A stretch of DNA of 64,000 bases from Streptomyces cynarae. GTDB taxonomy: Bacteria; Actinomycetota; Actinomycetes; Streptomycetales; Streptomycetaceae. The stretch is taken from positions 6,416,001 to 6,480,000 of the forward strand of contig NZ_CP106793.1 in assembly GCF_025642135.1 (NCBI RefSeq), in the 5' to 3' direction. The position numbers and the translations under genes were made by a program. The notes under the pieces are model-generated. The model did not search any database, had not been told where the DNA came from, and saw only the letters and a list, made by a program, of their open reading frames with translations. The first letter of the stretch is position 1. The number at the start of each line of letters is the position of its first letter. Below, one piece after another: positions 9,418-20,274 of this stretch.

Positions 9418-12400
9418 TCATGCACGGATCCGCAGTCCCCGCGGGGTCGCTATGAAGCCCGCTCCTTCCAGGAGGACGCCGAAGGGGGACGACAGGGCCG
9501 AGGCTCCGTTGATCCGTTCCACCGTCACGGTGCCGAGGGAACCCGCCCTGGCGGCCGCCCCCAGGGCTTCGGCGGCCATGCGCAGACGCTCGTCCTCGGT
9601 CGGCCCGGCCTCCGGCGCGGAGGGCCAGGCCAGCACGGTCTTGCCACCCCGCTCCACGTAGAGCGCCAGCTCGCCGTCGACCAGGACCACCAGCGAACCC
9701 GCCTTCCGCCCCGGCTTGTGCCCCGCACCCGTCGGCGGCTCGGCCCAGGGGAGCGCCGCGCCGTACGCGTTCGCGGGGTCGGCGGCGGCCAGGACCACGG
9801 CCCGGGCCGACCCGGACGTGCGCGTGCGGTTCGGCGGGAGGCCCCCTCGTCCGTTCTGCCCGTAGTGGGACCGGGAGGCGGAAGCCCCGGAGGAGAAGCC
9901 GGGCCCCGAGCGGGGGCCTCCGAAACCCGGGGCGGACAGCGGGTCCTGGACGGCCGGACCCGTGTCGAAGGCGTCGGCGAAGTCGATGTCGAACGGGTCC
10001 TCGGGGCCGTCGCCGCTCGGGCCGCCCGGGCCGCCCGGGCCCGCGTCGGAGGCGAACGGATCTGTGGGAGCTCCGGCGAACCCGTTCCCCGCGCCGGGTC
10101 CCGCTCCGGCGCCCGGCAGCGGTTCGCCCCGCTCGCGGCGTTCGCCACCGCGCGCAGCCGGTCCACCGCGCCGTCCATCGCGAACTGTGCCGCGCCCAGC
10201 CCCTCGACGACATAACCGCGCCGCGCCTGACCACTCTCCTCGAAGGCGGACAGGACCCGGTACACGGCCGAGAAGCCGCCCTCCACCCCCTCCGCGGCCA
10301 CCGCCCCCCGGGTCACCACGCCGTGCCGGTCGAGCAGCGTCCGGGCCAGGGCGTGGGCGCGGACGGTGGGGTCGGCCTCGTGCGCGGGCAGCAGGGACCA
10401 ACGGCCCGCGACGGTCGGCGGACCCGTACGGGACTGGGGCCGGGCGGCGGCCGACAGTGAGCCGTAGCGCCCACGCGGGACGGCACGCTTGGCGCGGTGG
10501 GCCGTGGCCCCCGCGGTACGGCCCGAGCCGAGCAGGGACCGCATCGGCGCCAGCGTGTCGTTCGTGAGCCGCCCGGACCACGCCAGGTCCCAGATCGCGT
10601 CGGCGAGTTGGGGCTCGGTGACGTCCGGGTGGGTGGTGGCGCGGACCTGGTCGGCGATCTGCCGGAAGAACAGTCCGTAGCCGCCCGAGAGGGCCTCCAG
10701 GATCGACTGGTGCAGGGCGGTCAGCTCCAGGGGGTGCGGAGCGGGCAGCAGCAGGGGGGCGGCGTCCGCAAGGTAGAGGGAGATCCAGCCGTCCTTTCCG
10801 GGCAGCGCGCCCGCGCCCGCCCACACCACCTCACCGGCGGCCGTGAGTTCGTCCAGCATCGCGGGTGTGTAGTTCGCGACGCGGGACGGCAGGACGAGCT
10901 TCTCGAGGGCGGACGCGGGCACGGAGGCGCCCTGCAACTGCTCGATGGCGCGCACCAGTCCGTCCACGCCCCGCAGCCCGTGCCCGCTGCCGACGTGCTG
11001 CCACTGCGGCAGGAACTGCGCCAGGGCCGGTGCCGGAACCGGCTCGAGCTCGTGCCGCAGCGCCGCCAGCGAACGGCGCCGCAACCGGCGCAGTACCGCC
11101 GCGTCGCACCACTCCTGGCCGATGCCCGCCGGATGGAACTCGCCCTGGACGATCCGTCCGGACGCCGCCAGCCGTTGCAGCGCGCCCTCGGTGACCGCGA
11201 CCCCGAGTCCGAACCGCGTGGCCGCCGTCGCCGATGTGAAGGGGCCGTGGGTGCGCGCGTACCGGGCGAGGAGATCGCCGAGCGGGTCCTTGACCGGCTC
11301 GGTGAACGCCTCCGGGACGCCGACGGGCAGCGCCGTGCCGAGCGCGTCGCGGAGCCGCCCGCGTCCTCGACCGCCGCCCAGTGGTCGGCGCCCGCGATCC
11401 GGACCTTGATCGCGCGGCGGGCCGCCGCCAGCTCACGGGCCCACTGCGGGTCGGCTCCCCGTGCCACCAGGTCGGCGTCGGTGAGCGGCCCCAGCACCCG
11501 CAGCACGTCCGCGACCCCCTCGACGTCCTTGACGCGCCGGTCCTCGGTGAGCCACTGCAGCTCCCGCTCCAGCTCGGTCAGGACCTCCGCGTCGAGCAGC
11601 TCCCGCAGCTCCGCCTGGCCCAGCAGCTCCGCCAGCAGCCGGGAGTCCAGCGACAGCGCCGCGGCGCGCCGCTCGGCGAGCGGAGAGTCCCCCTCGTAGA
11701 GGAACTGGGCGACGTACCCGAACAGCAGCGAGCGGGCGAACGGCGACGGCTCGGGGGTGGTCACCTCGACGAGCCGCACCTTGCGGGACTCGAGGTCGCC
11801 CATCAGCTCGATCAGGCCCGGGACGTCGAAGACGTCCTGCAGGCATTCGCGCACCGCCTCCAGGACGATCGGGAACGAGCCGAACTCGCTCGCCACCTGC
11901 AACAGTTGGGCCGCGCGCTGGCGCTGCTGCCACAGGGGGGTGCGCCGGCCCGGGTTACGGCGCGGCAGCAGCAGCGCGCGGGCCGCGCACTCGCGGAACC
12001 GGGACGCGAACAGCGCCGAGCCGCCGACCTGGTCGGTGACGAGCTGGTCGACCTCGCCCTTGTCGAAGGCGACGTCGGCCGCGCCGACGGGTGCCTGCTC
12101 GGTGTCGGCCACCGTGTTGAAGGGAGTGCCGGCCTTCATCGGTTCCTGGTCCAGCAGGTCCAGGCCCATCAGGTCGGCGTCCGGAAGGCGCAGCACGATG
12201 CCGTCGTCGGCGTGCATGACCTGGGCGTCCATGCCGTAGCGCTCGGACAGGCGGGCGCCCAGGGCGAGCGCCCACGGGGCATGCACCTGGGCGCCGAAGG
12301 GGGAGTGCACCACGACCCGCCAGTCGCCCAGTTCGTCACGGAACCGCTCGACGACGATCGTGCGGTCGTCGGGGACGTGGCCGCAGGCCTCGCGCTGTTC

Positions 12401-14380
12401 GTCCAGGTACGACAGCACGTTGTCCGCGGCCCAGGCGTCCAGGCCCGCCGCCAGCAGCCTCAGGCGCGCGTCGTCCTTGGGCATCGAGCCCACCTCGCGC
12501 AGGAACGCGCCCACCGCGCGACCCAGTTCCAGCGGGCGGCCCAGCTGGTCGCCCTTCCAGAACGGCAGCCTGCCGGGGACGCCGGGCGCGGGGGAGACCA
12601 GGACGCGGTCGCGGGTGATGTCCTCGATGCGCCAGGAGCTGGTACCGAGGGTGAACACGTCCCCGATCCGGGACTCGTAGACCATCTCCTCGTCCAGCTC
12701 GCCGACCCGGCCGCCGCCCTTCTTGGGATCGGCACCGGCGAGGAACACCCCGAACAGCCCGCGGTCCGGGATGGTGCCCCCGGAGGTGACGGCGAGCCGC
12801 TGGGCGCCGGGGCGGCCGGTGATGGTGCCCGCGACCCGGTCCCACACCACGCGCGGCCGCAGCTCCGCGAAGGCGTCGGAGGGGTAGCGGCCCGCGAGCA
12901 TGTCCAGCACCGCCGTGAACGCCGATTCCGGCAGCGAGGCGAACGGCGCAGCCCGGCGCACCAGCGCGAGGAGGTCGTCGAACTGCCAGGTGTCGAGCGA
13001 CGTCATCGCGACGAGCTGCTGCGCGAGCACGTCCAGCGGGTTCGCCGGAACCTTCAGAGACTCGATCGCGCCCGTGCGCATCCGTTCGGTGACCACGGCC
13101 GCCTGTACGAGGTCGCCGCGGTACTTGGGGAAGACCACGCCGGTGGAGACCGCGCCGACCTGGTGTCCCGCCCGGCCCACCCGCTGCAGCCCGGACGCCA
13201 CGGACGGCGGCGACTCGACCTGGACGACGAGGTCCACCGCACCCATGTCGATGCCCAGCTCGAGGCTGGAGGTGGCGACCACCGCCGGGAGCCGGCCCGC
13301 CTTCAGGTCCTCCTCGACGAGAGCGCGCTGCTCCTTGGAGACCGACCCGTGGTGGGCGCGCGCGAGAACCGGGGGCGCCCCTTGTGCCGCGCCGGAGCCC
13401 CCCATCAGCTGAGCGGGCGCGTGGTGCTCCTCCAGCGTCTCGCCCGTGGCCCTCTCATAGGCGATCTCGTTCAGCCGGTTGCACAGTCGCTCCGCGAGGC
13501 GGCGGGAGTTGGCGAACACGATCGTGGAGCGGTGCGCCTGGACCAGGTCGGCGATGCGCTCCTCGACGTGCGGCCAGATGGACGGGCGCTCCGCGCCCTC
13601 CGTGCCGTCGGAGACCGGGGAGCCGCCCAGCTCGCCGAGGTCCTCGACGGGCACGACGACCGAGAGGTCGAACTCCTTGCCCGACTCCGGTTGGACGATC
13701 TCCACCTTGCGGCGCGGGGAGAGGAAGCGGGCCACCTCGTCCACCGGGCGCACGGTGGCGGACAGGCCGATGCGGCGCGCGGGCTTCGGCAGCAGCTCGT
13801 CGAGCCGCTCCAGTGACAGTGCCAGATGCGCGCCCCGCTTGGTGCCCGCGACCGCGTGCACCTCGTCCAGGATGACCGTCTCCACGCCTGTCAGCGCGTC
13901 GCGCGTGGACGACGTCAGCATCAGGAACAGCGACTCAGGAGTGGTGATCAGGATGTCCGGCGGCCGCGTGGCCAGGGCGCGGCGCTCGGCTGCCGGGGTG
14001 TCGCCGGAGCGGATGCCCACCTTCACTTCCGGCTCGGGCAGGCCGAGCCGGACCGACTCCTGGCGGATGCCGGTGAGCGGACTGCGCAGATTCCGCTCCA
14101 CGTCGACCGCGAGAGCCTTCAGCGGGGACACGTACAGCACCCGGCAGCGCTTCCTGGAATCGGCCGGCGGCGGAGTGGACGCCAGCCGGTCCAGCGCGGC
14201 GAGGAAGGCGGCCAGCGTCTTGCCGGAGCCGGTCGGCGCCACCACGAGCACGTCCGAGCCCGCGGCGATGGCACGCCACGCCCCGGCCTGGGCCGCGGTG
14301 GGCGCGGAGAACGCCCCCGTGAACCAGGCGCGGGTCGCGGGTGAGAAGCCGTCGAGGGCCGGGTGTGCGGAGCTGACCAT
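9418..14380 (-). pseudogene. lhr: Lhr-type ATP-dependent helicase, interrupted by two apparent frameshifts
   Basis: Large helicase Related proteins are ~1,500-1,650-residue superfamily-2 DNA helicases. Walker A (APTGSGKT, residues 48-55), the DEVH box (VILDEVHAVAG), the GLSAT motif and the helicase C domain (LELGIDMG, QRVGRAGHQ) are intact. The frame then moves twice. The first shift, at ~11356-11362, follows HWAAVEDAG and needs one extra G in a G-run. The second, at ~10140-10160, follows DRLRAV and also needs one extra base. Restoring both gives ~1,654 residues ending in TPRGLRIRA. Downstream frames are well preserved, so sequencing undercalls are more likely than decay. ATG 14380 has AGGATGG upstream. 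Confidence 0.85.
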
Positions 14381-14621
14381 GGATCCATCCTGCACCCGCC
14401 CACTGACAATGCCCGTGACCGGCGGTGACGTACGGCAATGCGACCCGCCCGGGGCAGGGGGGGACATCGTGGGCAGGGGCGGCCGTCCGCGCGGAAGGAG
14501 CCGTGGCAGGTTCGGTTCCGGCCCGGCGACGGCCGGGATGCCGGAGGTGACGGGCTCGGCGGTCGGCGGCCGGCCGGTCCTCGTCCCCCGGGGCGCCGCG
14601 CGGGCGTGGGGCCGCCCTCCG

Positions 14622-15566
14622 TCAGCCGATGGGCCGTCCGTACGCCCTGAGGGTGAGCAGCGCGTCGATGGTCACCATGGGGCGGGCCTCCAGGGCGGTG
14701 CCCGGAGCCCACTGGCGCCACCGGACCGGCCAGCCGCCGTCCTCCTGCTGTTCGGCCGAGAGGAAGTCCAGGGCGCGCCCCATCTCCTCGTCGGTGAACC
14801 ACGCCCGAGCGAGGGAGTCCGGGGTACGCGCGAAGTCGTACGGGAAGTGGTGCTCGCCCGGTGCGTACCCGGAGGCGACCGGATACGCCCCCGGACGGTC
14901 CGGGTCCAGGACCGCGAGCCGCTGTTCGCGCACCAGGCGGCCCAGACGGTGGGCCGCGGCCTCTGCGCGCGGGCGGTCGGGCGCCGAGTCCAGGAACGCC
15001 ACGGCCGCCTCGACCTCGTACGGATGCGACTTGTCCAGGGACTCGACCGCCTGCCAGCAGAAGTCGGTGGCCCGGAACATCCACGCGTGCCACACCTCGT
15101 TGCGGTGCAGCAGGCCCACCACCGGGCCCGTGGCGAGCAGATCGCTCGGCGGGTTGTCGGTGATGGGCACGAAGGGCGCGGCCGGATAGCCGCGCTGCAC
15201 GGGATGCACCGCCGGAAGAGCGCCGTCCGCTGTCGACACGGCGGTCAGATAGCGGCACACGCGCTCCACCCGCCGGCCGCCGCAACGGCCGATCGAGTCC
15301 AGCACCCGCAGGGCGTGGGCGGTGTGCAGGGGCTGGCTGACCGGGCCGCGCAGATCAGGTTCGAGGGCGTGACCGTAGCCCTCGTCCTCGTTGCGGTAGG
15401 CGGCCAGCGCGGCCTCCACGGGGTCGGCGCCGCCGCCCAGGAAGTGGTACGCGAAACGGCGCTGCTCCAGCACGCGCGCGGTCAGCCACACGAAGTGCTC
15501 GGCGCGGGAGAGCGGGGTGCGCGCCGAGGGCGCGGGAGGGAGTGGGGATGCTCCGGTTTCGGCCAT
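14622..15566 (-). CDS. Hypothetical protein with prenyltransferase/terpenoid-cyclase-like alpha-toroid repeats
   Basis: A 314-residue soluble protein. Repeats such as YRNEDEGYGHALEPDL and EQQEDGGWPVRW resemble the QW-type repeats of squalene/oxidosqualene cyclases and prenyltransferases. No DxDD catalytic motif is obvious, so a cyclase activity is not supported. It diverges from the DUF3046 gene. The 241 nt between it and lhr (14381-14621) hold nothing recognisable. The function is unknown. Confidence 0.65.
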   Translation of the reverse strand: MAETGASPLPPAPSARTPLSRAEHFVWLTARVLEQRRFAYHFLGGGADPVEAALAAYRNEDEGYGHALEPDLRGPVSQPLHTAHALRVLDSIGRCGGRRVERVCRYLTAVSTADGALPAVHPVQRGYPAAPFVPITDNPPSDLLATGPVVGLLHRNEVWHAWMFRATDFCWQAVESLDKSHPYEVEAAVAFLDSAPDRPRAEAAAHRLGRLVREQRLAVLDPDRPGAYPVASGYAPGEHHFPYDFARTPDSLARAWFTDEEMGRALDFLSAEQQEDGGWPVRWRQWAPGTALEARPMVTIDALLTLRAYGRPIG

Positions 15567-15646
15567 GGATCAGACCGTAGGACGGAAAGCGTTCTCGGCA
15601 AGCCGTCCCGGCCCGGCCCCACTCTCAGGGGCGGGATACTGGTGTC

Positions 15647-15841
15647 ATGCGGTTGACGGTCTTCTGGCAGCGGATGGCGGATCACTTCGGTGAGGCCTAC
15701 GCCGACACCTTCGCGCGCGACCACGTGATGTCGGAACTCGGCGGGCGCACCGTGCACCAGGCGCTGGAAGCCGGCTGGGAGGCAAAGGACGTGTGGCGCG
15801 CCGTGTGCACGGCCGTGGACGTTCCGCGGGAAAAGCGCTGA
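15647..15841 (+). CDS. DUF3046 family protein
   Basis: A 64-residue protein beginning MRLTVFWQRMADHFGE, the signature start of DUF3046, which is found just upstream of recA in many actinobacteria. The function is not known. GATACT ends 6 nt before the ATG, and no Shine-Dalgarno is seen, so a leaderless transcript is plausible. Confidence 0.85.
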   Translation: MRLTVFWQRMADHFGEAYADTFARDHVMSELGGRTVHQALEAGWEAKDVWRAVCTAVDVPREKR

Positions 15842-15911
15842 AGAAACGCTGAAGAAGCGCCGAGATCCACAGGGGTCCCCGGATGCCGCCGGTGTGGGCG
15901 AGACTTGCTCC

Positions 15912-17126
15912 GTGGCCCCGACAGACGAGACCGCACAGGTCCCCCAGCAGGCATCACCGCTCGGCACGACACCGCCCCAGCCGCCCCCGTCGGGCGACGG
16001 CGCCGCGCCGGGCGCCCGTATGCCGCGCTGGCTGCCGCGCGCCATGGTGCTCGCCCTCGCGCTCATCGCCGTCTTCCAACTGGGCAGCTGGGCGTTCCAC
16101 CAGCTCATCGGCTTGCTGATCAACCTCCTGATCGCGTTCTTCCTGGCGCTCGCCATCGAGCCCGCGGTCAGTTGGATGGCCGCCCGCGACATGCGCCGGG
16201 GGCTGGCCACCTTCCTCGTGTTCCTCGGCCTGGCGATCGCCGTCGCCGGGTTCGTCACGCTGCTCGGCTCCATGCTCGCCGGCCAGATCATCAAGATGGT
16301 CGAGGGCTTCCCGGGCTACCTCGACTCGGTGATCAACTGGATCAACACCACGTTCCACACCCATCTCAGACGCGTGGACGTGCAGGACAGCCTGGTCCAC
16401 TCCGACTGGCTCAGAAAGTACGTCCAGAACAGCGCCACCGGTGTCCTGGACGTCTCCGCCCAGGTCCTGGGCGGCCTCTTCCAGCTGCTGACGATCGGCC
16501 TGTTCTCGTTCTACTTCGCCGCCGACGGGCCCAGGCTGCGGCGCGCGCTGTGCTCGGTGCTGCCGCCCGCCCGGCAGGCCGAGGTGCTGCGCGCCTGGGA
16601 GATCGCCGTCGACAAGACGGGCGGCTACCTCTACTCGCGCGGCCTGATGGCGCTCATCTCCGGCATCGCGCACTACGTCCTGCTGCAGGCGCTGGGCATT
16701 CCGTACGCGCCGGTGCTCGCGGTGTGGGTCGGCCTGGTCTCCCAGTTCATCCCCACCATCGGCACCTATCTCGCGGGTGCCCTGCCGATGCTGATCGCCT
16801 TCACCGTCGACCCCTGGTACGCGCTGTGGGTGCTGATCTTCGTCGTGGTCTACCAGCAGTTCGAGAACTACATGCTGCAGCCCAAGCTGACCGCGCGGTC
16901 CGTGGACATCCACCCCGCGGTCGCCTTCGGGTCCGTCATAGCGGGCACCGCCCTCCTCGGCGCGGTGGGCGCGCTGATCGCCATCCCCGCGGTCGCCACG
17001 CTGCAGGCCTTCCTGGGAGCGTACGTGAAGCGGTACGACGTCACCGACGACCCCCGCGTCCACGGGCACCGCACGCGCGGCTCGGGCAGTCTCACGGCGC
17101 GCGTGCGGAGGCTGTTCGAGCGCTGA
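15912..17126 (+). CDS. AI-2E family transporter (PerM-like membrane protein)
   Basis: A ~404-residue protein with about eight membrane segments, including LINLLIAFFLALAIEPAVSW and FLVFLGLAIAVAGFVTLLGS. The conserved LTIGLFSFYFAADGPRL and PTIGTYLAGALPMLIAF blocks define the AI-2E/PerM family. The family name comes from TqsA; many members instead act as Na+/H+ antiporters or have no known substrate. The start is uncertain. GTG 15912 has GGCGAG about 8 nt upstream, while GTG 15894 lacks a site. It converges with the next gene, with only 10 nt between the stops. Confidence 0.8.
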   Translation: MAPTDETAQVPQQASPLGTTPPQPPPSGDGAAPGARMPRWLPRAMVLALALIAVFQLGSWAFHQLIGLLINLLIAFFLALAIEPAVSWMAARDMRRGLATFLVFLGLAIAVAGFVTLLGSMLAGQIIKMVEGFPGYLDSVINWINTTFHTHLRRVDVQDSLVHSDWLRKYVQNSATGVLDVSAQVLGGLFQLLTIGLFSFYFAADGPRLRRALCSVLPPARQAEVLRAWEIAVDKTGGYLYSRGLMALISGIAHYVLLQALGIPYAPVLAVWVGLVSQFIPTIGTYLAGALPMLIAFTVDPWYALWVLIFVVVYQQFENYMLQPKLTARSVDIHPAVAFGSVIAGTALLGAVGALIAIPAVATLQAFLGAYVKRYDVTDDPRVHGHRTRGSGSLTARVRRLFER

Positions 17127-17136
17127 GGGCGCCCGC

Positions 17137-17946
17137 TCACCAGGACCAAGCCGCCCAGACCCCCGCGCCGAGCACGGCGGCCGCGTAGCCGCCGACCGCC
17201 GCGTACATGACCCGCTGCCTGGTGGCTTCGCGCCAGGACGTGCGGGACAGCAGCCAGGCCAGCGCCGGCAGCACCAGCACGGCGTGCAGGCTGACCCCGT
17301 GCAGCGGCTTGAGCGGCGCCGTGGAGTGGTACGCCGCCTGCGGGTGCCCGGTGCGGGACAGCGCGGTCCCGCGCGCGATCATCGCGGCGCCGGAGAGCAG
17401 CGCCACGATCAGGATCGCGAACCCGGAGCGCAGCGCGAGCGCCATGCCGAGGGGGCCGCCCGGCCGGTGCCGGAACGCGGCGGCGGCGAACGCCGAGAGC
17501 ACGACGACGAGGACGGCGCCGCCCAGCGCGAGCATCATCGCCACCGCCGTGTCGAAGGGCGTCTCCGTGTTGAGGTGCGAGGGCACGCGCCGCCACGCCT
17601 GGAGGGTGATCCCGGCGACCTCCACGACGCAGTCGGCGGCGAACACGGCGAGCAGCACCGCGCGGAGCCGCGCCCCGACGCGGAGGTACGACGTCACCCA
17701 GGTGAGGGCGATCAGCGTCACCCCGAAGGACAGCCCGAACGTGAAGGGCTTGCGCCAGGAGACGGGCCCGTCCCAGGGGCCGCCGTCGACGAGGAACACC
17801 ACCAGATGAGCCAGACCGGAAAGGACCAGTAAGGCACCGGTCGCATGGCACAGACGCTCGACCGGGCGCATGCCGGATCGCCGTTCCGGCGGTAGTGGCG
17901 GCAACGCCGCGGCGGTGGACATCCCCGACAGGCTCTCGATTTCCAT
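17137..17946 (-). CDS. Multi-pass membrane protein of unknown function
   Basis: A 269-residue protein with about seven predicted hydrophobic helices (for example [38 protein letters not shown] and [20 protein letters not shown]). The conserved-looking [13 protein letters not shown] lies between helices 1 and 2. I recognise no characterised family. ATG 17946 has GGGAG upstream; ATG 17922 is an alternative. Confidence 0.7.
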   Translation of the reverse strand: MEIESLSGMSTAAALPPLPPERRSGMRPVERLCHATGALLVLSGLAHLVVFLVDGGPWDGPVSWRKPFTFGLSFGVTLIALTWVTSYLRVGARLRAVLLAVFAADCVVEVAGITLQAWRRVPSHLNTETPFDTAVAMMLALGGAVLVVVLSAFAAAAFRHRPGGPLGMALALRSGFAILIVALLSGAAMIARGTALSRTGHPQAAYHSTAPLKPLHGVSLHAVLVLPALAWLLSRTSWREATRQRVMYAAVGGYAAAVLGAGVWAAWSW

Positions 17947-18081
17947 GGGGCAAGGCTCCCGGGAGCGGCCTCGGCCCGTCGTCCTCCGGCCGAAGACACC
18001 CGCCGTACCCCGCGGGGAGTAGCCCGGCACCGGGCCGCTGCCAGCGCGCGACCGTACGCTCGCAGGTGCCTGTCGGCCCGC

Positions 18082-18111
18082 TTGACACAAAAATCGAACA
18101 TCCATTCTTAT
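18082..18111 (+). promoter_or_regulatory. recA promoter with SOS (LexA) box between -35 and -10
   Basis: TTGACA (18082-18087) and TCTTAT (18106-18111) are 18 bp apart. GAACATCCATTC (18096-18107), a near match to the Gram-positive SOS box GAAC-N4-GTTC, fills the spacer and touches the -10. LexA bound here would block polymerase. The leader to the recA ATG is ~150 nt. Confidence 0.75.
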
Positions 18112-18269
18112 GGAGGCTCCGGCGGGCTCACGGCGGGGATTTCGACACGGTTTTGACGGAGAAGTACCCGAGTTATCCACAGCCGGACGAGCGTCGGGGC
18201 GCATTGTCAGTGGCAGGCGTTAGCGTCTTTGACGTGAAGCGATCGACTCAAGCAAACCGGGTGGAACCC

Positions 18270-19400
18270 ATGGCAGGTACCGACCGCGAGAAGGCCCTCG
18301 ACGCCGCCCTCGCACAGATTGAACGACAATTCGGCAAGGGCGCCGTCATGCGCATGGGCGAGCGGTCCAAGGAGCCCATCGAGGTCATCCCGACCGGCTC
18401 GACCGCGCTCGACGTGGCCCTCGGTGTCGGCGGCCTGCCGCGCGGCCGCGTGGTGGAGATTTACGGACCGGAGTCCTCCGGCAAGACCACGCTGACCCTG
18501 CACGCGGTGGCCAACGCCCAGAAGGCCGGCGGTCAGGTCGCCTTCGTGGATGCGGAGCACGCCCTCGACCCCGAGTACGCGCGCAAGCTCGGCGTCGACA
18601 TCGACAACCTGATCCTGTCCCAGCCGGACAACGGCGAGCAGGCCCTGGAGATCGTGGACATGCTGGTCCGCTCCGGCGCCCTGGACCTCATCGTCATCGA
18701 CTCCGTCGCCGCGCTCGTCCCGCGCGCGGAGATCGAGGGCGAGATGGGCGACAGCCACGTGGGTCTGCAGGCCCGCCTGATGAGCCAGGCCCTGCGGAAG
18801 ATCACCAGCGCGCTCAACCAGTCCAAGACCACCGCGATCTTCATCAACCAGCTCCGCGAGAAGATCGGCGTGATGTTCGGCTCCCCGGAGACCACGACCG
18901 GTGGCCGCGCGCTGAAGTTCTACGCCTCGGTGCGCATCGACATCCGCCGCATCGAGACCCTGAAGGACGGCACGGAGGCGGTCGGCAACCGCACCCGCTG
19001 CAAGGTCGTCAAGAACAAGGTCGCGCCGCCCTTCAAGCAGGCCGAGTTCGACATCCTCTACGGCCAGGGCATCAGCCGCGAGGGCGGCCTGATCGACATG
19101 GGCGTGGAGCACGGCTTCGTCCGCAAGGCCGGCGCCTGGTACACGTACGAGGGCGACCAGCTCGGACAGGGCAAGGAGAACGCGCGCAACTTCCTCAAGG
19201 ACAACCCCGACCTGGCCAACGAGATCGAGAAGAAGATCAAGGAGAAGCTGGGCGTCGGAGTCCGGCCGGAGGAGCCCACCGCCGAGCCCGGCACGGACGC
19301 GGCGAGCGCCGCCGCTCCCGCGGCCGACGACACCGCCAAGACGGCGCCCGCACCGGCGGCCAAGACGGCCAAGGCCAAGGCTCCGGCGGCCAAGAGCTAG
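18270..19400 (+). CDS. recA: Recombinase RecA
   Basis: A 376-residue DNA-strand exchange recombinase and LexA coprotease. Walker [11 protein letters not shown], the [18 protein letters not shown]alker B region and the L2 region [17 protein letters not shown] are all present. The C-terminal ~45 residues are an Ala/Lys/Pro-rich tail typical of Streptomyces RecA. ATG 18270 follows GGGTGG by 7 nt. The frame is open far upstream, but that stretch lies before the promoter. recX begins 3 nt after the stop. Confidence 0.98.
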   Translation: MAGTDREKALDAALAQIERQFGKGAVMRMGERSKEPIEVIPTGSTALDVALGVGGLPRGRVVEIYGPESSGKTTLTLHAVANAQKAGGQVAFVDAEHALDPEYARKLGVDIDNLILSQPDNGEQALEIVDMLVRSGALDLIVIDSVAALVPRAEIEGEMGDSHVGLQARLMSQALRKITSALNQSKTTAIFINQLREKIGVMFGSPETTTGGRALKFYASVRIDIRRIETLKDGTEAVGNRTRCKVVKNKVAPPFKQAEFDILYGQGISREGGLIDMGVEHGFVRKAGAWYTYEGDQLGQGKENARNFLKDNPDLANEIEKKIKEKLGVGVRPEEPTAEPGTDAASAAAPAADDTAKTAPAPAAKTAKAKAPAAKS

Positions 19401-19403
19401 CCC

Positions 19404-20168
19404 ATGACACGACGAACCGACTGGGCCGAGTACGCCCACCCCGTGACCCCGCAGCGGCGGGGAAGCGGGCGCGACACGGGGTTCGTCGGGGGCGGTGACG
19501 GGGCGTACGACGACGTGCGCGGCGACGCGGACGCGCACGGCGAGGACGCTCCACGCGGCGGACGCGGACGCGGGCGAGGGCGGCGGCGCGGTGGCGGGGA
19601 AACGGCCGACGCCCCACAGGACGGAGGCTCTTCCTTCTCGTCGAGGGCCGGGACGGGGGAGCACCCGGCGGACCCGGTTGAGCAGGCGCGGGCGATCTGC
19701 CTGCGTCTGCTCACCGGAACTCCGCGCACGCGCAAACAGCTCGCGGACGCCCTCCGCAAGCGCGAGATCCCCGAAGACGTCGCGGACGAGATGCTGTCGC
19801 GGTTCGAGGAGGTCGGCCTGATCGACGACAGCGCCTTCGCGGACGCCTGGGTGGAATCCCGGCACCACGGCCGGGGCCTGGCCCGCCGGGCGCTCGCGCA
19901 GGAGCTGCGGACGAAGGGCGTGGACTCCGCGCTGATCGACGCGGCGGTGGGACAGCTGGACGCCGAGCAGGAAGAGGCCACCGCGCGCGAACTCGTCGTC
20001 CGCAAACTGCGCGCCACGCGGGGCCTCGAGCGCGACAAACGCCTGCGCCGCCTCGCGGGCATGCTCGCCCGCAAGGGCTACCCCGAGGGGATGGCCCTGC
20101 GCGTGGTCCGCCAGGCCCTGGCGGAGGAGGGGGAGGACACGGAGGGGCTGGGGGACGAGGGGGGATGA
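19404..20168 (+). CDS. recX: Recombination regulator RecX
   Basis: Binds RecA filaments and limits recombinase activity. The RecX three-helix repeats start near residue 95 (ICLRLLTGTPRTRKQLADAL, then LIDDSAFADAWVESR). The N-terminal ~90 residues are extra to the family and include an Arg/Gly-rich stretch (RGGRGRGRGRRRGGG) that could bind nucleic acid. It is co-transcribed with recA; readthrough level is likely what sets its dose. Confidence 0.93.
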   Translation: MTRRTDWAEYAHPVTPQRRGSGRDTGFVGGGDGAYDDVRGDADAHGEDAPRGGRGRGRGRRRGGGETADAPQDGGSSFSSRAGTGEHPADPVEQARAICLRLLTGTPRTRKQLADALRKREIPEDVADEMLSRFEEVGLIDDSAFADAWVESRHHGRGLARRALAQELRTKGVDSALIDAAVGQLDAEQEEATARELVVRKLRATRGLERDKRLRRLAGMLARKGYPEGMALRVVRQALAEEGEDTEGLGDEGG

Positions 20169-20189
20169 GGCCGGGGGAGGGGGAGGGGA

Positions 20190-20211
20190 GGGGGGAGGGG
20201 CCCTTCCCCCC
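20190..20211. terminator. G-rich/C-rich hairpin between convergent recX and rhodanese genes
   Basis: GGGGGGAG pairs with CTTCCCCC in a compact hairpin after a 20-nt purine run of G and A. Its position between two convergent genes fits a bidirectional terminator. Confidence 0.5.
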
Positions 20212-20274
20212 GGTTACGAAGCCCAAGCCCCCGACAAGCCCAGAGCTCCCAACGCCCAACCCCGGCAAAGCCGC

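Noticed and set aside
11381..13816. An 811-codon open frame on the plus strand opposite the lhr-type gene
   Set aside because: It is antisense to a well-conserved helicase, has no family similarity and arises from high third-position GC.
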